Shown here in pieces: positions 8,225-15,937 of a DNA stretch of 64,000 nt. Where the stretch lies: positions 248,001 through 312,000 of the forward strand of contig SUTB01000001.1 in NCBI GenBank assembly GCA_015063125.1, written 5' to 3'. A program made the position numbers and the translations under genes. Each line of letters starts with the position of its first letter. Position 1 is the stretch's first letter. The stretch is from Thermoplasmata archaeon (GTDB lineage: Archaea > Thermoplasmatota > Thermoplasmata > Methanomassiliicoccales > Methanomethylophilaceae). The notes below the pieces were generated by a model. The model saw only the letters and a program-made list of their open reading frames with translations. It had not been told where the DNA came from and ran no database searches.

Positions 8225-9628
8225 TCAGATGTATCCTAGATACTTTGAATATTCAAGATAGTCAAGATAATTGTCGCCGATGTACTTCGGCATGCTTTCT
8301 TTCTCGAAAGCTTCGGGATATAATATCTCCCCCAGAAGTTCCACCATCTGCGGGAATCTGGGAGATGAGCGTGATGCTAGATCGCTGCATTTACCCGTCA
8401 GAATGTACACTTCTCCGGTCTTGTAGGCGTTAGTCGCCTTCCAGGTCTCGTAGAGGCTGGAGTACATGAGGTCCCAATCCTCCTGAGTGCACTGATAGCT
8501 GTCATTCACGATGATTATCGTATCGGGGTTGTAGCGCGGGATCATCTCGGTGCTTATGTGGCTCCAACCGTCCACCGAGGAGAACGCGTTGGTGACGTAG
8601 ACGGTCCTCAGGATGTCATCGATGTATGTTTCTGCTCCTGCCACATACGGCGATACATCGGTCGAGAGGGCTATCATGATCTTTTTGTCGGAATGGGGCA
8701 CCTTTTGAAGCTGGTCATCTATCAGACCTAAGGCCTCTTGGCTGTTTTCCCATACCATGTCGAACGCCAGATCATAGCCTATGGCGCGGCTGGTGATGTA
8801 TGTGTTGTTGAATATCGTGCGGATGTCATTTCCGCTGTAGAGAACGACTGTGTTCACAGTCGATCTTGCAGTCTTGCATAGTTGAATCTGGTTGAATTGA
8901 GAACCATCACCGACAATTATGTCCGGTTTAAGGTTCATGATTATCTCATAATTGGGGTCGGTGTATGTTCCCGTTATGGCTATCTCGCCACGTTTCTTCC
9001 CCTCATTTACCTCTTCAGGGTAGTTACTGTAGTAGTCTGTACCTACGATGTTGTTCCCTGCACCCAGGGCGAATATCGTTTCAGTTGCCACAGGCGACAT
9101 CGTCACTACCCTGTATGATTGCGGGTATCCATAAATGCAGACGCCGGTATAATCCACGGCCACAGTCGGAGTCTGTCCTTCAGATCTGTAAGCCCATGCC
9201 ACAACCGCATAGTCCTTGGCATCGATGTTGTATGTGGTGGATCTTACCCATTCGGTGCTCCCTCCGTTCTCCACATACCAGAGTTCCCATGTGTGGGTGG
9301 AGTCATTCTCGACACCGTTGATTTCTAGGACCTTACCAGCGGAATCGATTGTCAAGGCATATTCGTTCTCGTCACAAGCATCCTCTAGTACTTCTATCGG
9401 ATCGCCGTTGATATTGAGGTCTGCTTCGAACCATGTCACATCATACTCATCGAAATCGATGAGTATTCCCATAGCGTGATTCTGTGTAGCTTCAGTGGTG
9501 AATACAGCTCCGACAACTCCAAGAATCACGCCGATAAGGACGATGCCTAGGGTGAGGACGGTCTTCAGATTGAAGATTTTCTCAGCGGTCATTGGAGGAT
9601 TACTCCTACGAGATTTATCACCACTCAT
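8225..9628 (-). CDS. substrate-binding protein with N-terminal transcobalamin-like domain
   Basis: A 467-residue exported, membrane-anchored protein. Residues about 24-46 are a signal anchor (TVLTLGIVLIGVILGVVGAV). About 50-165 form a domain resembling DUF4430/transcobalamin beta-domains (VTWFEADLNING, GKVLEINGV, HTWELWYVENGG). From about 172 the BtuF/FecB fold begins (RVVTMSPVATETIFALGAGNNIVGTDYYSNYP) and runs to the end with PDIIVGDGS and the connecting long helix. Start 9628 is the first ATG; an ATG at 9592 with GGAGTAATCC ahead is also possible. It is the second gene of the uptake operon. The domain pair suggests a corrinoid ligand; iron chelate remains possible. Confidence 0.87.
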   Translation of the reverse strand: MSGDKSRRSNPPMTAEKIFNLKTVLTLGIVLIGVILGVVGAVFTTEATQNHAMGILIDFDEYDVTWFEADLNINGDPIEVLEDACDENEYALTIDSAGKVLEINGVENDSTHTWELWYVENGGSTEWVRSTTYNIDAKDYAVVAWAYRSEGQTPTVAVDYTGVCIYGYPQSYRVVTMSPVATETIFALGAGNNIVGTDYYSNYPEEVNEGKKRGEIAITGTYTDPNYEIIMNLKPDIIVGDGSQFNQIQLCKTARSTVNTVVLYSGNDIRTIFNNTYITSRAIGYDLAFDMVWENSQEALGLIDDQLQKVPHSDKKIMIALSTDVSPYVAGAETYIDDILRTVYVTNAFSSVDGWSHISTEMIPRYNPDTIIIVNDSYQCTQEDWDLMYSSLYETWKATNAYKTGEVYILTGKCSDLASRSSPRFPQMVELLGEILYPEAFEKESMPKYIGDNYLDYLEYSKYLGYI

Positions 9629-9687
9629 TCAGCAACACCAGACATAATGGAAGGGGTTTGGTAAAGGGTTTAGTTATCTTGATCCAA

Positions 9688-10338
9688 TCAAGCGTTCTTC
9701 TTCTTCATGTAGAAGACTGCTGCAACGATAATCACGATGATGACAACCGCGATGATGATGTAGAGCAGCATTCCGGAATCATAGCCGGTAACGGAGGTCT
9801 GGGGCAGAAGGTGGTACTGATCTCCTCCGAACAACTGGATGTGGAGGTATTTCGACGCGTCTGCTCCGACCGGAAGCTCTGAAATGTAGTAGCATTCAGA
9901 GAAGATCGTTGTAGGACAAAGGGTAATCGCAGTGGTGTCATTCTCCACGTACTGGGTAGAGATTTCATCGACAAGTGCCCATTTTCCATCCTTTCCGTAG
10001 AAGGTTGATGCCCACCATTTTGAGTCTTCGGGGTAGACAATCCACATTGTCGAGGGATTGATATAGTAATCCTTGACGCTGTTGACCTGGCCCTCGACGA
10101 TCTTTTGGAGTTCGACTGTAGCCTTAGCGGCCCATGCAGCGTTGTTCTCTTCGCATGTGAATGTGGACCACTGTTTAGCAGTCACCTTCATGTCTTCATC
10201 GATGATCTCGATGTAGAGATGATATGTCTTCTGCTCACCAGAAGCTGCATCATTGTCCTCTGTTGCGACAACAGCGAAAGCTGTAGCAACGAACATGGCG
10301 ACGACTGCAACTGCGAGAATCTTCGAATTCATCTTCAT
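9688..10338 (-). CDS. secreted protein with C-terminal membrane anchor, first gene of uptake operon
   Basis: A 216-residue protein with signal peptide (residues about 4-24, ILAVAVVAMFVATAFAVVA), an extracellular domain of about 160 residues with HLYIEIID, STMWIVYP, GKWALVDE, and a C-terminal span (LLYIIIAVVIIVIIVAAVF) ending in KKKNA. It would sit on the outer face as an accessory capture protein for the transporter behind it. Strand pattern and Trp-rich segments recall the N-terminal domains of the next two proteins, but homology is weak by eye. The ATG at 10338 is favoured because GGTGAT lies four bases upstream and a TATA box lies at 10383-10392. No known function is recognised. Confidence 0.75.
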   Translation of the reverse strand: MKMNSKILAVAVVAMFVATAFAVVATEDNDAASGEQKTYHLYIEIIDEDMKVTAKQWSTFTCEENNAAWAAKATVELQKIVEGQVNSVKDYYINPSTMWIVYPEDSKWWASTFYGKDGKWALVDEISTQYVENDTTAITLCPTTIFSECYYISELPVGADASKYLHIQLFGGDQYHLLPQTSVTGYDSGMLLYIIIAVVIIVIIVAAVFYMKKKNA

Positions 10339-10382
10339 TGTAATCACCTAGCTATGCTAGTTGATACCGAAACCGCATTATT

Positions 10383-10411
10383 TCTATATAAGGTGGTTGG
10401 ATGTAATGTCC
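10383..10411 (-). promoter_or_regulatory. promoter of uptake operon with GTTGGATG element
   Basis: CTATATAAGG read on the plus strand gives CCTTATATAG on the minus strand, a good TATA box about 47 bp before the ATG. Immediately upstream (10396-10411, plus-strand reading) is GTTGGATGTAATGTCC, 13 of 16 bases like the element at 1801-1816 but in opposite orientation. Both contain a GGAT...(A/G)TCC pseudo-palindrome. Probably an operator for a metal or corrinoid regulator. Confidence 0.5.
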
Positions 10412-10465
10412 CTTACCCATCCAGCATTTAATGGTTCATAAATTTTTTAGTTTGCTGGCTGGAGA

Positions 10466-11263
10466 TCATTCATCCTCTATGATTTCCTCAGGAGCCCCAG
10501 CAAATTTGACCAGTGCGTACTGTTCCATGAAGTGCAGGTTGCCTGGCAGGACGAGCGTGAAAAGAGGCTCTCCGAGATCCATCTTCAGCAGGTCCTGCGG
10601 ATATCCTGCGAAGATCTTCTCATTGGGCGATCCCACTTGTGATGCGACGCACAGGATGGTCTTGTCGTCGATCAGACCTTCCTGCCATTTCTCCTCTCCA
10701 AGCATCAGCCATTCGATGGCCTCATGGGCGGTCATGTACCTGAGCTCGTCAGCGTGTATGTCCAGGAGGATCATCGTGTGTAGCCCCATCTTCTTGTTGG
10801 CCATTATGTGGTCATAGGGGGACTTGGGGTGGTATCCCTGCTCGATGAACGGCAGCGTCACCGCCCTTCCGAACTTGTAATTCTGCAATCCGAACACGGT
10901 GGGGCATGCGGAGAATATGCTGATCCCGTTGAACAGCCTCACTGGGATCCCGGCCTCTGCGGCCTGTATCCTCAGGTCCACATGGGTGGTGGCGGACATG
11001 GGGTCGCCTGCAGTGACGAATCCGACCCTCATCTCGAGGGCATCCTTGATGATGTCGTCGTTCTCTTCGACCTGTGCCCTATAGAGTACCTTGATCTTCT
11101 TGCCGATGGCAGCTTCCAGGTCCTCGACCTTCGTACCAATGAGGAACGATGTGTAGAATTCTGCATAGATCTTGTCGCATTCCTTCAGTGCGTTGAACGC
11201 TTTGACGGTCATTCCATCAGTGCCGCTGAGGCCCAGTCCGACGAAGACGAGTTCGGATGTCAT
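10466..11263 (-). CDS. dphB: diphthine synthase
   Basis: SAM-dependent methylase that trimethylates the histidine-derived side chain on elongation factor 2 during diphthamide synthesis. It is 265 residues from MTSELVFVGLGLSG. Tetrapyrrole-methylase-fold marks are the N-terminal GLGLSG loop, FVTAGDPMSATTH (GDP motif) and NGISIFSA. FGRAVTLPF follows and VYLPGNLH-like VLPGNLHFMEQ is at the end. An in-frame ATG 27 codons upstream has no family match, so 11263 is chosen. It is separated from the uptake operon by 54 bp plus the promoter region and is an independent housekeeping gene. Confidence 0.92.
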   Translation of the reverse strand: MTSELVFVGLGLSGTDGMTVKAFNALKECDKIYAEFYTSFLIGTKVEDLEAAIGKKIKVLYRAQVEENDDIIKDALEMRVGFVTAGDPMSATTHVDLRIQAAEAGIPVRLFNGISIFSACPTVFGLQNYKFGRAVTLPFIEQGYHPKSPYDHIMANKKMGLHTMILLDIHADELRYMTAHEAIEWLMLGEEKWQEGLIDDKTILCVASQVGSPNEKIFAGYPQDLLKMDLGEPLFTLVLPGNLHFMEQYALVKFAGAPEEIIEDE

Positions 11264-11338
11264 CGGAGTCACAATGGGCTCATCCGATATATTGATGACC
11301 GTTCGGGATGGATGATTATGGTTCTGACTGACGTAAAT

Positions 11339-11355
11339 TAACATTATGAATGTTA
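11339..11355. promoter_or_regulatory. 17-bp palindrome upstream of dphB
   Basis: TAACATT-atg-AATGTTA, a perfect inverted repeat 76 bp upstream of dphB and at the left edge of the hairpin-rich gap. Its size suits a dimeric regulator. It may serve dphB, transcription to the right, or both. Confidence 0.35.
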
Positions 11356-11399
11356 GCTGTGACGGGTTGGGCGAAACATCATATACATCCAGAAGTGGT

Positions 11400-11552
11400 G
11401 TTCTCCCGCCGAAGTTCGGGCCTCTGTGGTCCGAAATGGCGGATCAAAGAGGTTCAATCAGGGTTGATCGACCCCGGCCTCGGCAGGAGGTGATATTGTG
11501 CCGATCGCACAGATCAATTTCTGTCGGAATCCGCAAGGAGGATTTCGGCTGA
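11400..11552 (+). ncRNA. hairpin-rich leader or structured RNA (candidate)
   Basis: Several exact stems follow one another: CCGAA-g-TTCGG (from 11409), CCTCT...AGAGG (11421-11452), GGGT-tgatcg-ACCC (11461-11474), CCTC-ggcag-GAGG (11478-11490). A three-way arrangement closes it, GCCGA...TCGGC enclosing ACAGA...TCTGT and AATCC...GGATT. Motifs of RNase P RNA or SRP RNA are absent. The last part overlaps the small frame at 11498, so it could be a structured mRNA leader rather than a free RNA. Direction is taken from that frame. Confidence 0.35.
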
Positions 11553-11596
11553 CCATTACGATTGGTGATATTACAATCGTAATTGATTGGATATAA
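11498..11596 (+). CDS. 32-residue small protein behind a full-length Shine-Dalgarno sequence (candidate)
   Basis: AGGAGGTGAT (11485-11494), fully complementary to the usual archaeal 16S rRNA 3' end, lies three bases before a GTG start. The frame reads MPIAQINFCRNPQGG, then FRLTITIGDITIVIDWI, and stops at TAA (11594-11596). The second half alternates hydrophobic and polar residues like a beta hairpin. This is the strongest ribosome binding site I saw in the window, which argues for real translation. No relative is recognised; it could be a leader peptide or a remnant of a larger gene. Confidence 0.45.
   Translation: MPIAQINFCRNPQGGFRLTITIGDITIVIDWI
11555..11583. repeat. perfect 10-bp inverted repeat
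   Basis: ATTACGATTG-gtgatatta-CAATCGTAAT, overlapping the end of the small frame. A TATA-like GGATATAATCC follows at 11589-11599, so it may be an operator for the RNA or hairpin further right, or simply a fold in the mRNA. Confidence 0.4.
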
Positions 11597-11639
11597 TCCT
11601 TTCGTGATGGAAGAAGTCTGAGCCGACTATAAGGCCTGG

Positions 11640-11714
11640 AGTCCGCCGGCGTCGATCCTTCTTTGAAGGCCGGCGGACTTCACACTCTGAATAGAGAAGG
11701 GGGAAGGTTCCCCC
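11640..11714. terminator. two strong hairpins downstream of the acyl-CoA synthetase gene
   Basis: AGTCCGCCGGC (11640-11650) pairs exactly with GCCGGCGGACT (11669-11679) around an inner CTTC-ttt-GAAG stem. GGGGGAA-gg-TTCCCCC (11699-11714) lies 14 bp after the synthetase stop. The second is placed as a terminator or 3'-end stabiliser for the minus-strand gene. The first, with a TATA-like box 50 bp to its left, could instead be a short plus-strand RNA. Confidence 0.5.
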
Positions 11715-11728
11715 GTAAATGTTTGGGA

Positions 11729-13831
11729 TCACTCTTTGACGAGTGTGACCAGGGCATCGACGGCGTAGGCACCCTTGCCCTCGACCTGCACGATGACCGG
11801 GTTGATCTCCAGTTCGTGGATCTCGGGGTTCTCCTCTGCGATGAGTGCGATCCTCTTGATGGTCTCCTTCATCGCGGGGATGTCGGACTTGGCGAGTCCC
11901 CTTGCACCGGACATGAGCTTGTACGCCTTGGTGGAGGTGATCATCTCGTCCAGCTGCTCCTCGGTCATGGGAACGTGTGCCTGGGAGATCTCCCTGAGGA
12001 TCTCGACGTAGATTCCACCGAGTCCGAAGGACACGACAGGTCCGAACTGGACGTCACGGATCATCGACAGGATGACCTCCTGTCCGGAGACCATCTGCTG
12101 GATGGAGACTCCGTCGATCTTGGCTCCGGGCACGTTCTTAGTGCAGTTGTCCATGATCTTCTGGTATGCAGCCTTGGCATCGGCAGCGTCCTTGACGCCT
12201 ACGACGACTCCTCCCACATCGGTCTTGTGCTTGATGTCGGGGGATACGATCTTCATGACGACGGGATAGCCGATCCTGTCACACTCCTTTGCCGCCTCGT
12301 CTGCGGATGTGACCGTGGCCTCGCCGGGAGTGGGTACACCGTAAGCCTTGAGGATTTCCTTTCCTTCGGATTCGGAGAGGGAGTCCCTTCCCTCGGATCT
12401 GACCTGGTCGATGATCTTCTTGACTGCAGCCCTTCCTCCGCCGTTGACGGCAGGGTAGGACATCTTGGTGTGCTTCTTCTCCTTGTTGATCGTGTATGAT
12501 CTGAGGATGTCCAATGCATGGATGGCCCTGTCAGGTGTGGGGTAGGTGGGGATTCCGGCCTCCTTGAGGTAGTTGTTGGCCTTGTCGCACTTGTGACCGC
12601 CTGCGAAGCAGACGACGAAGGGAACAGGGATCTGGTCCTTGATCTCGACGATGGACTGTGCGACCGCCTCGAGGTCCGCTGTGTCGAGCGGTGAACCCAT
12701 GATGACCAGTGCTCCGACCTCGGGATCGTGTGAAAGGATGTCGATGACCTCTTTGAAGTACTCGGGTTTCGCATCACCGCGGATATCGATGGGGTTAGTG
12801 ACACCGGCGACGGTGGGTACTCTCTGCCTGATCTCCTTGATGGTTTCTTCCGAGAACTTGACTGCGTAGACCTCCTTCGCATCGAAGGCGGCATCCGCGG
12901 ACATGACTCCAAGTCCTCCAGCGTTGGTGATGATTCCCAATCCGCTCTTCTTCATCTCGGTGCAGCCGCTGAACACGTTCAGAACATCGAACATGTCGTC
13001 CAGGCTGCTCGCCCTGTAGACGTTGAGCTTCTTGAATATGACATTGTTGACGGCATCGGCGCCTGCCAGGGATCCCGTGTGAGAGGATGCGGCGGCGGCT
13101 CCGGCCTGAGTCCTTCCGGACTTGTAGACGACGATTGGCTTATCGACGGGCATGTTCTCGATAGCCGAGACGAACCTGTGTCCGTTGGAGATTCCCTCGC
13201 AGTACATTCCGATTACCTTCGTGTTGGGGTCCTCGGATATCTCGGGGATGATGTCAGCTTCGTCCAGGTCGGCCTTGTTTCCGAAGGTGACGAAGTTGGC
13301 GATACCGATCTTGTTGAAATATGCCCAGTCGATGATCGATGATCCGACCGCTCCGGACTGGGAGAATATGGAGATGTGTCCCTTCCTGGGGAGGAGGTGT
13401 GCGAAAGTGGCGTTCACTCCGGCCCAGGGGTTCATGTTACCGAAACAGTTGGGTCCGAAGAACTTGACATCAGCCTCCTTCGCGGCGGCTACGAGCTTCT
13501 GCTCCAGGATCTTTCCTTCGGGGCTGTCCTCCTTGAATCCTGCTGTGAGGATGGTTGCGCAGTGGCAGCCGTTCTTCTTCAGGTTGGCCATCTCGTCGGG
13601 AACGAATGCGGCCTTGATGGAGATCACGGCGAGGTCCACGGGCTCGGGGATCTCGGTGATGGATGTGTATGCCTTGAGTCCCTGAATCTCCCCTCCCTTG
13701 GGGTTGACGGGGTACAGCTTGCCGGCGAATCCGGCGTTGATCATGTTCTTGAGAAGCATTCCACCTAGCTTCGTTTCATCGTTGGATGCACCAATGATGG
13801 CGACAGAGTTGGGTGTCAGTAGTCCTTTCAT
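11729..13831 (-). CDS. acd: acetate-CoA ligase (ADP-forming), fused alpha and beta subunits
   Basis: Converts an acyl-CoA plus ADP and phosphate to the acid, ATP and CoA, giving substrate-level ATP, or the reverse. It is 700 residues: CoA-binding domain first (SVAIIGASNDETKLGG), then succinyl-CoA-ligase-like domains with the phosphohistidine loop SSHTGSLAGAD at about 250-260. From about 465 follows an ATP-grasp beta domain (PVVMKIVSPDIKHKTDVGGV, FGLGGIYVEIL, LEINPVIV). The alpha-beta fused order is common in archaea. It has its own AT-rich upstream region with inverted repeats. Acetate versus other acyl groups cannot be decided from sequence. Confidence 0.9.
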   Translation of the reverse strand: MKGLLTPNSVAIIGASNDETKLGGMLLKNMINAGFAGKLYPVNPKGGEIQGLKAYTSITEIPEPVDLAVISIKAAFVPDEMANLKKNGCHCATILTAGFKEDSPEGKILEQKLVAAAKEADVKFFGPNCFGNMNPWAGVNATFAHLLPRKGHISIFSQSGAVGSSIIDWAYFNKIGIANFVTFGNKADLDEADIIPEISEDPNTKVIGMYCEGISNGHRFVSAIENMPVDKPIVVYKSGRTQAGAAAASSHTGSLAGADAVNNVIFKKLNVYRASSLDDMFDVLNVFSGCTEMKKSGLGIITNAGGLGVMSADAAFDAKEVYAVKFSEETIKEIRQRVPTVAGVTNPIDIRGDAKPEYFKEVIDILSHDPEVGALVIMGSPLDTADLEAVAQSIVEIKDQIPVPFVVCFAGGHKCDKANNYLKEAGIPTYPTPDRAIHALDILRSYTINKEKKHTKMSYPAVNGGGRAAVKKIIDQVRSEGRDSLSESEGKEILKAYGVPTPGEATVTSADEAAKECDRIGYPVVMKIVSPDIKHKTDVGGVVVGVKDAADAKAAYQKIMDNCTKNVPGAKIDGVSIQQMVSGQEVILSMIRDVQFGPVVSFGLGGIYVEILREISQAHVPMTEEQLDEMITSTKAYKLMSGARGLAKSDIPAMKETIKRIALIAEENPEIHELEINPVIVQVEGKGAYAVDALVTLVKE

Positions 13832-13914
13832 GAGTGGTTATCTTAGACCTTTATTATAATACTTGGGTATTCATTTTTGATATTCTGTTGAATATCGTAA
13901 ATCCGTTTTGAAAT

Positions 13915-13942
13915 TCGTAGAAAAACTAGTCAAATTCTACGA
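13915..13942. promoter_or_regulatory. inverted repeat and TATA box upstream of acd
   Basis: TCGTAGAA (13915-13922) and TTCTACGA (13935-13942) are exact inverted copies separated by 12 bp, about 85-110 bp before the acd start, in an AT-rich stretch. A similar TTCGTAG core occurs twice upstream of the chaperone operon (about 59119 and 59190). A possible operator; the regulator is unknown. Confidence 0.35.
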
Positions 13943-14015
13943 TTTTTATAGAATTCGTCAGATGTCTAACAAAAATGGTATGTTTCGTTGCTTTTATCGA
14001 AAAATATTCGACGAA

Positions 14016-14036
14016 TGACGTTATCTAATAACGTCA
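14016..14036 (-). terminator. hairpin after ferredoxin-nitroreductase gene
   Basis: TGACGTTAT-cta-ATAACGTCA, a 9-bp perfect stem starting three bases after the stop codon of the minus-strand gene and followed by AT-rich DNA. It fits a transcription terminator. Confidence 0.55.
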
Positions 14037-14038
14037 AT

Positions 14039-14776
14039 TTAGATTCTGTCGAACAATCCCTTCAACTTGGACATGGGTTTGAACACAGGCTCCACCAGAC
14101 GTCTGGCATGGCCGATGACGTATGCCATCTGAAGTTCCTTGGTGGCATGTGGGAAGAAGGCGATGATTCTAGCCTTGTCGGCCTTGTATGCTGCCATCGT
14201 GACGTTGGAGTGGAAACCGCGGATGCCAAGCTCCAGGCCCTTGGCAATCATCCTCCTGGAGGCGTTGAGGGCATTTTCCGGTCCATCCGCGCAGATGAAC
14301 AGCATCTGCTGCCCTTCCCACAGTGAGCGGTTAGGCTGCAGGACGTTGTTTTCCGCTCTCCATTGCGACCATTCTCTGACGATTGGGAAATCCCCCTCCC
14401 TGTCTTTGACCACGTCGCATACAGTGTCCATGAACCTGTTGAGGTTGTCTCCCTGCAGAACGAAGATTTGGTACTTGTCCTTCTTGCCGTGATCCATGGC
14501 GGAAATGAGCTCATCGAGGTCTCTGTCATTGATCATAGAACCGTCGAACATCTTGTCCTGCTTGATGCTGGCGAAGAAACCTCCCTCTCCGTTCTCGTGA
14601 GGGATGAGCTCAATCGCCCCCTTGGGGCAGCTCGATACGCAGTGCGAGCATTCGAGACATTTGGTACCCACCTCTTTGGCCTTGCGGTCCTCGATCACGA
14701 TATTGTGCTCTAGACACATCTTGGCGCACTTGCCGCAGCCGACGCATTTGTCCAGATCGATCCTGAGGTGGTTCAT
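14039..14776 (-). CDS. ferredoxin-nitroreductase fusion protein
   Basis: A 245-residue redox protein. Residues 1-60 hold two 4Fe-4S motifs (CVGCGKCAKMC and CLECSHCVSSCPKGAI). The remainder fits the FMN-binding nitroreductase fold: LDELISAMDHGKKDKYQIFVL early, GIRGFHSNVTMAAYKADKAR, and the late HATKELQMAYVIGHA segment where the family has a substrate-channel strand. Such fusions in methanogens pass electrons from the clusters to flavin; the acceptor is unknown. It has its own promoter region on the right and a terminator hairpin on the left. Confidence 0.8.
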   Translation of the reverse strand: MNHLRIDLDKCVGCGKCAKMCLEHNIVIEDRKAKEVGTKCLECSHCVSSCPKGAIELIPHENGEGGFFASIKQDKMFDGSMINDRDLDELISAMDHGKKDKYQIFVLQGDNLNRFMDTVCDVVKDREGDFPIVREWSQWRAENNVLQPNRSLWEGQQMLFICADGPENALNASRRMIAKGLELGIRGFHSNVTMAAYKADKARIIAFFPHATKELQMAYVIGHARRLVEPVFKPMSKLKGLFDRI

Positions 14777-14876
14777 CGTCGAAGCAACGATGGTTCTAGG
14801 ATAAAGAAGTATGGAAAACCTCTTCAGACAGACCTCCTTGAGCGGGTCGGGTTTGACCGCCGTTTTTCCTCGTTAG

Positions 14877-15080
14877 TTTAAATACCACTCAGTCGTGTCA
14901 TCCTTGTCGTACCGGCAAAGGGGCGTGATTCATGATCGCCATGTGCACGGGACGGCGTACAGTGGCCTCATCCCAACTTTGTTGGGCTCCCGCGGGAGTT
15001 GGTGACGTGTCGTCACAGCGATGACCGGGGGTCAACGTGGGGTCCGACACATACCCCCGGTGTAAGTCAGTGCTCCGAGA
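14877..15080 (+). ncRNA. structured RNA candidate with its own promoter
   Basis: A 354-bp gap without a convincing gene. TTTAAATA (14877-14884) is a good TATA box, predicting a start near 14907. Downstream come CCCAAC-ttt-GTTGGG (14972-14986), CTCCC-gc-GGGAG (14987-14998), GTGAC-gtgtc-GTCAC (15002-15016) and CCGGGGGT...ACCCCCGG (15025-15060), the last enclosing a GTG...CAC stem. All are exact. The sequence lacks RNase P and SRP RNA signatures and resembles no tRNA. Function unknown; the right boundary is a guess at the last stem. Confidence 0.4.
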
Positions 15081-15131
15081 TCGGCGTCATCGTCGTAACC
15101 ATGAAAGAGTGTGTTAGCATCCGGGGGACAC

Positions 15132-15818
15132 TTAACACGGTATGCTGAGGCCAGCGTCCTCCAGAACGTTTCTGATCCTGTTGAAACCAGGGAATTCCTG
15201 CAGTCTTCTCTGGTACTCGGCGATCTTCTCGTTGAAGTCCTCGGCGAACCCCAATTGCACGAAAAGCACCTGTGTGAACAGGCAGAGGTCGAGGACCTCT
15301 TCGGGGATGAATGCGGTATCCAGCCTGCGGTTCATGCAGATGGTCCTCATGAATATGCTCGAATGCCCCACGTCCGAAGAGGACCCCATGGGGATCCATC
15401 TCAGCTCAAGCACGTCATCCGGCTCGACCAGCCCCATCCTGACGAGTCTCTCCATCGATCTGCTGAGGTTGACATTGCGGCCTTCAGGCCCGATGCTGAC
15501 GTTCGGTATCCTGCTGAGGTAGACGGGTACCTTCTTGGCCCTGAACTTCTCCGAATACAGGTACTCTAACAGTTCCGCCGGGAAGCCCACGTCCCTCTGG
15601 TTCACCATCCTCGATAGCAACATGTCCGCCAGTTTCCCCATGCATCTTTCTGAGATCTCGTCCAGGTAATCGCTCACCTGGAGCTTGATCATCCTGTCCG
15701 TGCGGGTCCAGTTCACCTTCATCTCGCGTTCGGGGCTGAATTCAGCCACAATAGTGTCGAAGCCCAGTTCCTTTCCTTTCTCTTTGAATATCCTGTCGAT
15801 GTCGCATTTCCTTGTCAT
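15132..15818 (-). CDS. uncharacterised protein resembling an inactive SprT/DUF45-type metalloprotease
   Basis: A 228-residue cytoplasmic protein I cannot name. The C-terminal 110 residues run parallel to the SprT/YgjP pattern. That pattern has a WGSCS-like segment (SSSDVGHSSIFMRT), a strand with Asn (ICMNRRL), a Pro-rich turn and helix (IPEEVLDLCLF), then a downstream Phe and aromatic helix ending in a Pro (FNEKIAEYQRRLQEFP). The zinc-binding HExxH of true proteases is replaced by TQVLF, and the third ligand His is absent. If the likeness is real, it is a non-catalytic relative. The N-terminal half (1-100) has no recognised motif. It is flanked by the RNA candidate and a divergent gene. Confidence 0.6.
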   Translation of the reverse strand: MTRKCDIDRIFKEKGKELGFDTIVAEFSPEREMKVNWTRTDRMIKLQVSDYLDEISERCMGKLADMLLSRMVNQRDVGFPAELLEYLYSEKFRAKKVPVYLSRIPNVSIGPEGRNVNLSRSMERLVRMGLVEPDDVLELRWIPMGSSSDVGHSSIFMRTICMNRRLDTAFIPEEVLDLCLFTQVLFVQLGFAEDFNEKIAEYQRRLQEFPGFNRIRNVLEDAGLSIPC

Positions 15819-15937
15819 CGATTTCTTCCTGCGTAACCATACGCAGATACGTACGGGTCATGATCAGATTATAAAGATGAATGTAGAAGTCATGCTGACC
15901 ATTCTAACTTATTTAGTCACTAGCCCTTCATCGTAGC

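Noticed and set aside
11400-11552. RNase P RNA or SRP RNA
   Set aside because: Neither this gap nor the one at 14877-15080 has the GGAAAGTCC and ACAGAA core of RNase P RNA or the GGAAG/AGCAG helix 8 motif of SRP RNA.
11663-12499. A 278-codon open frame on the plus strand opposite acd
   Set aside because: It lies fully antisense to the well-supported acd gene, has Asp/Leu/Gly-rich composition typical of the reverse of this codon usage, and shows no family motif.
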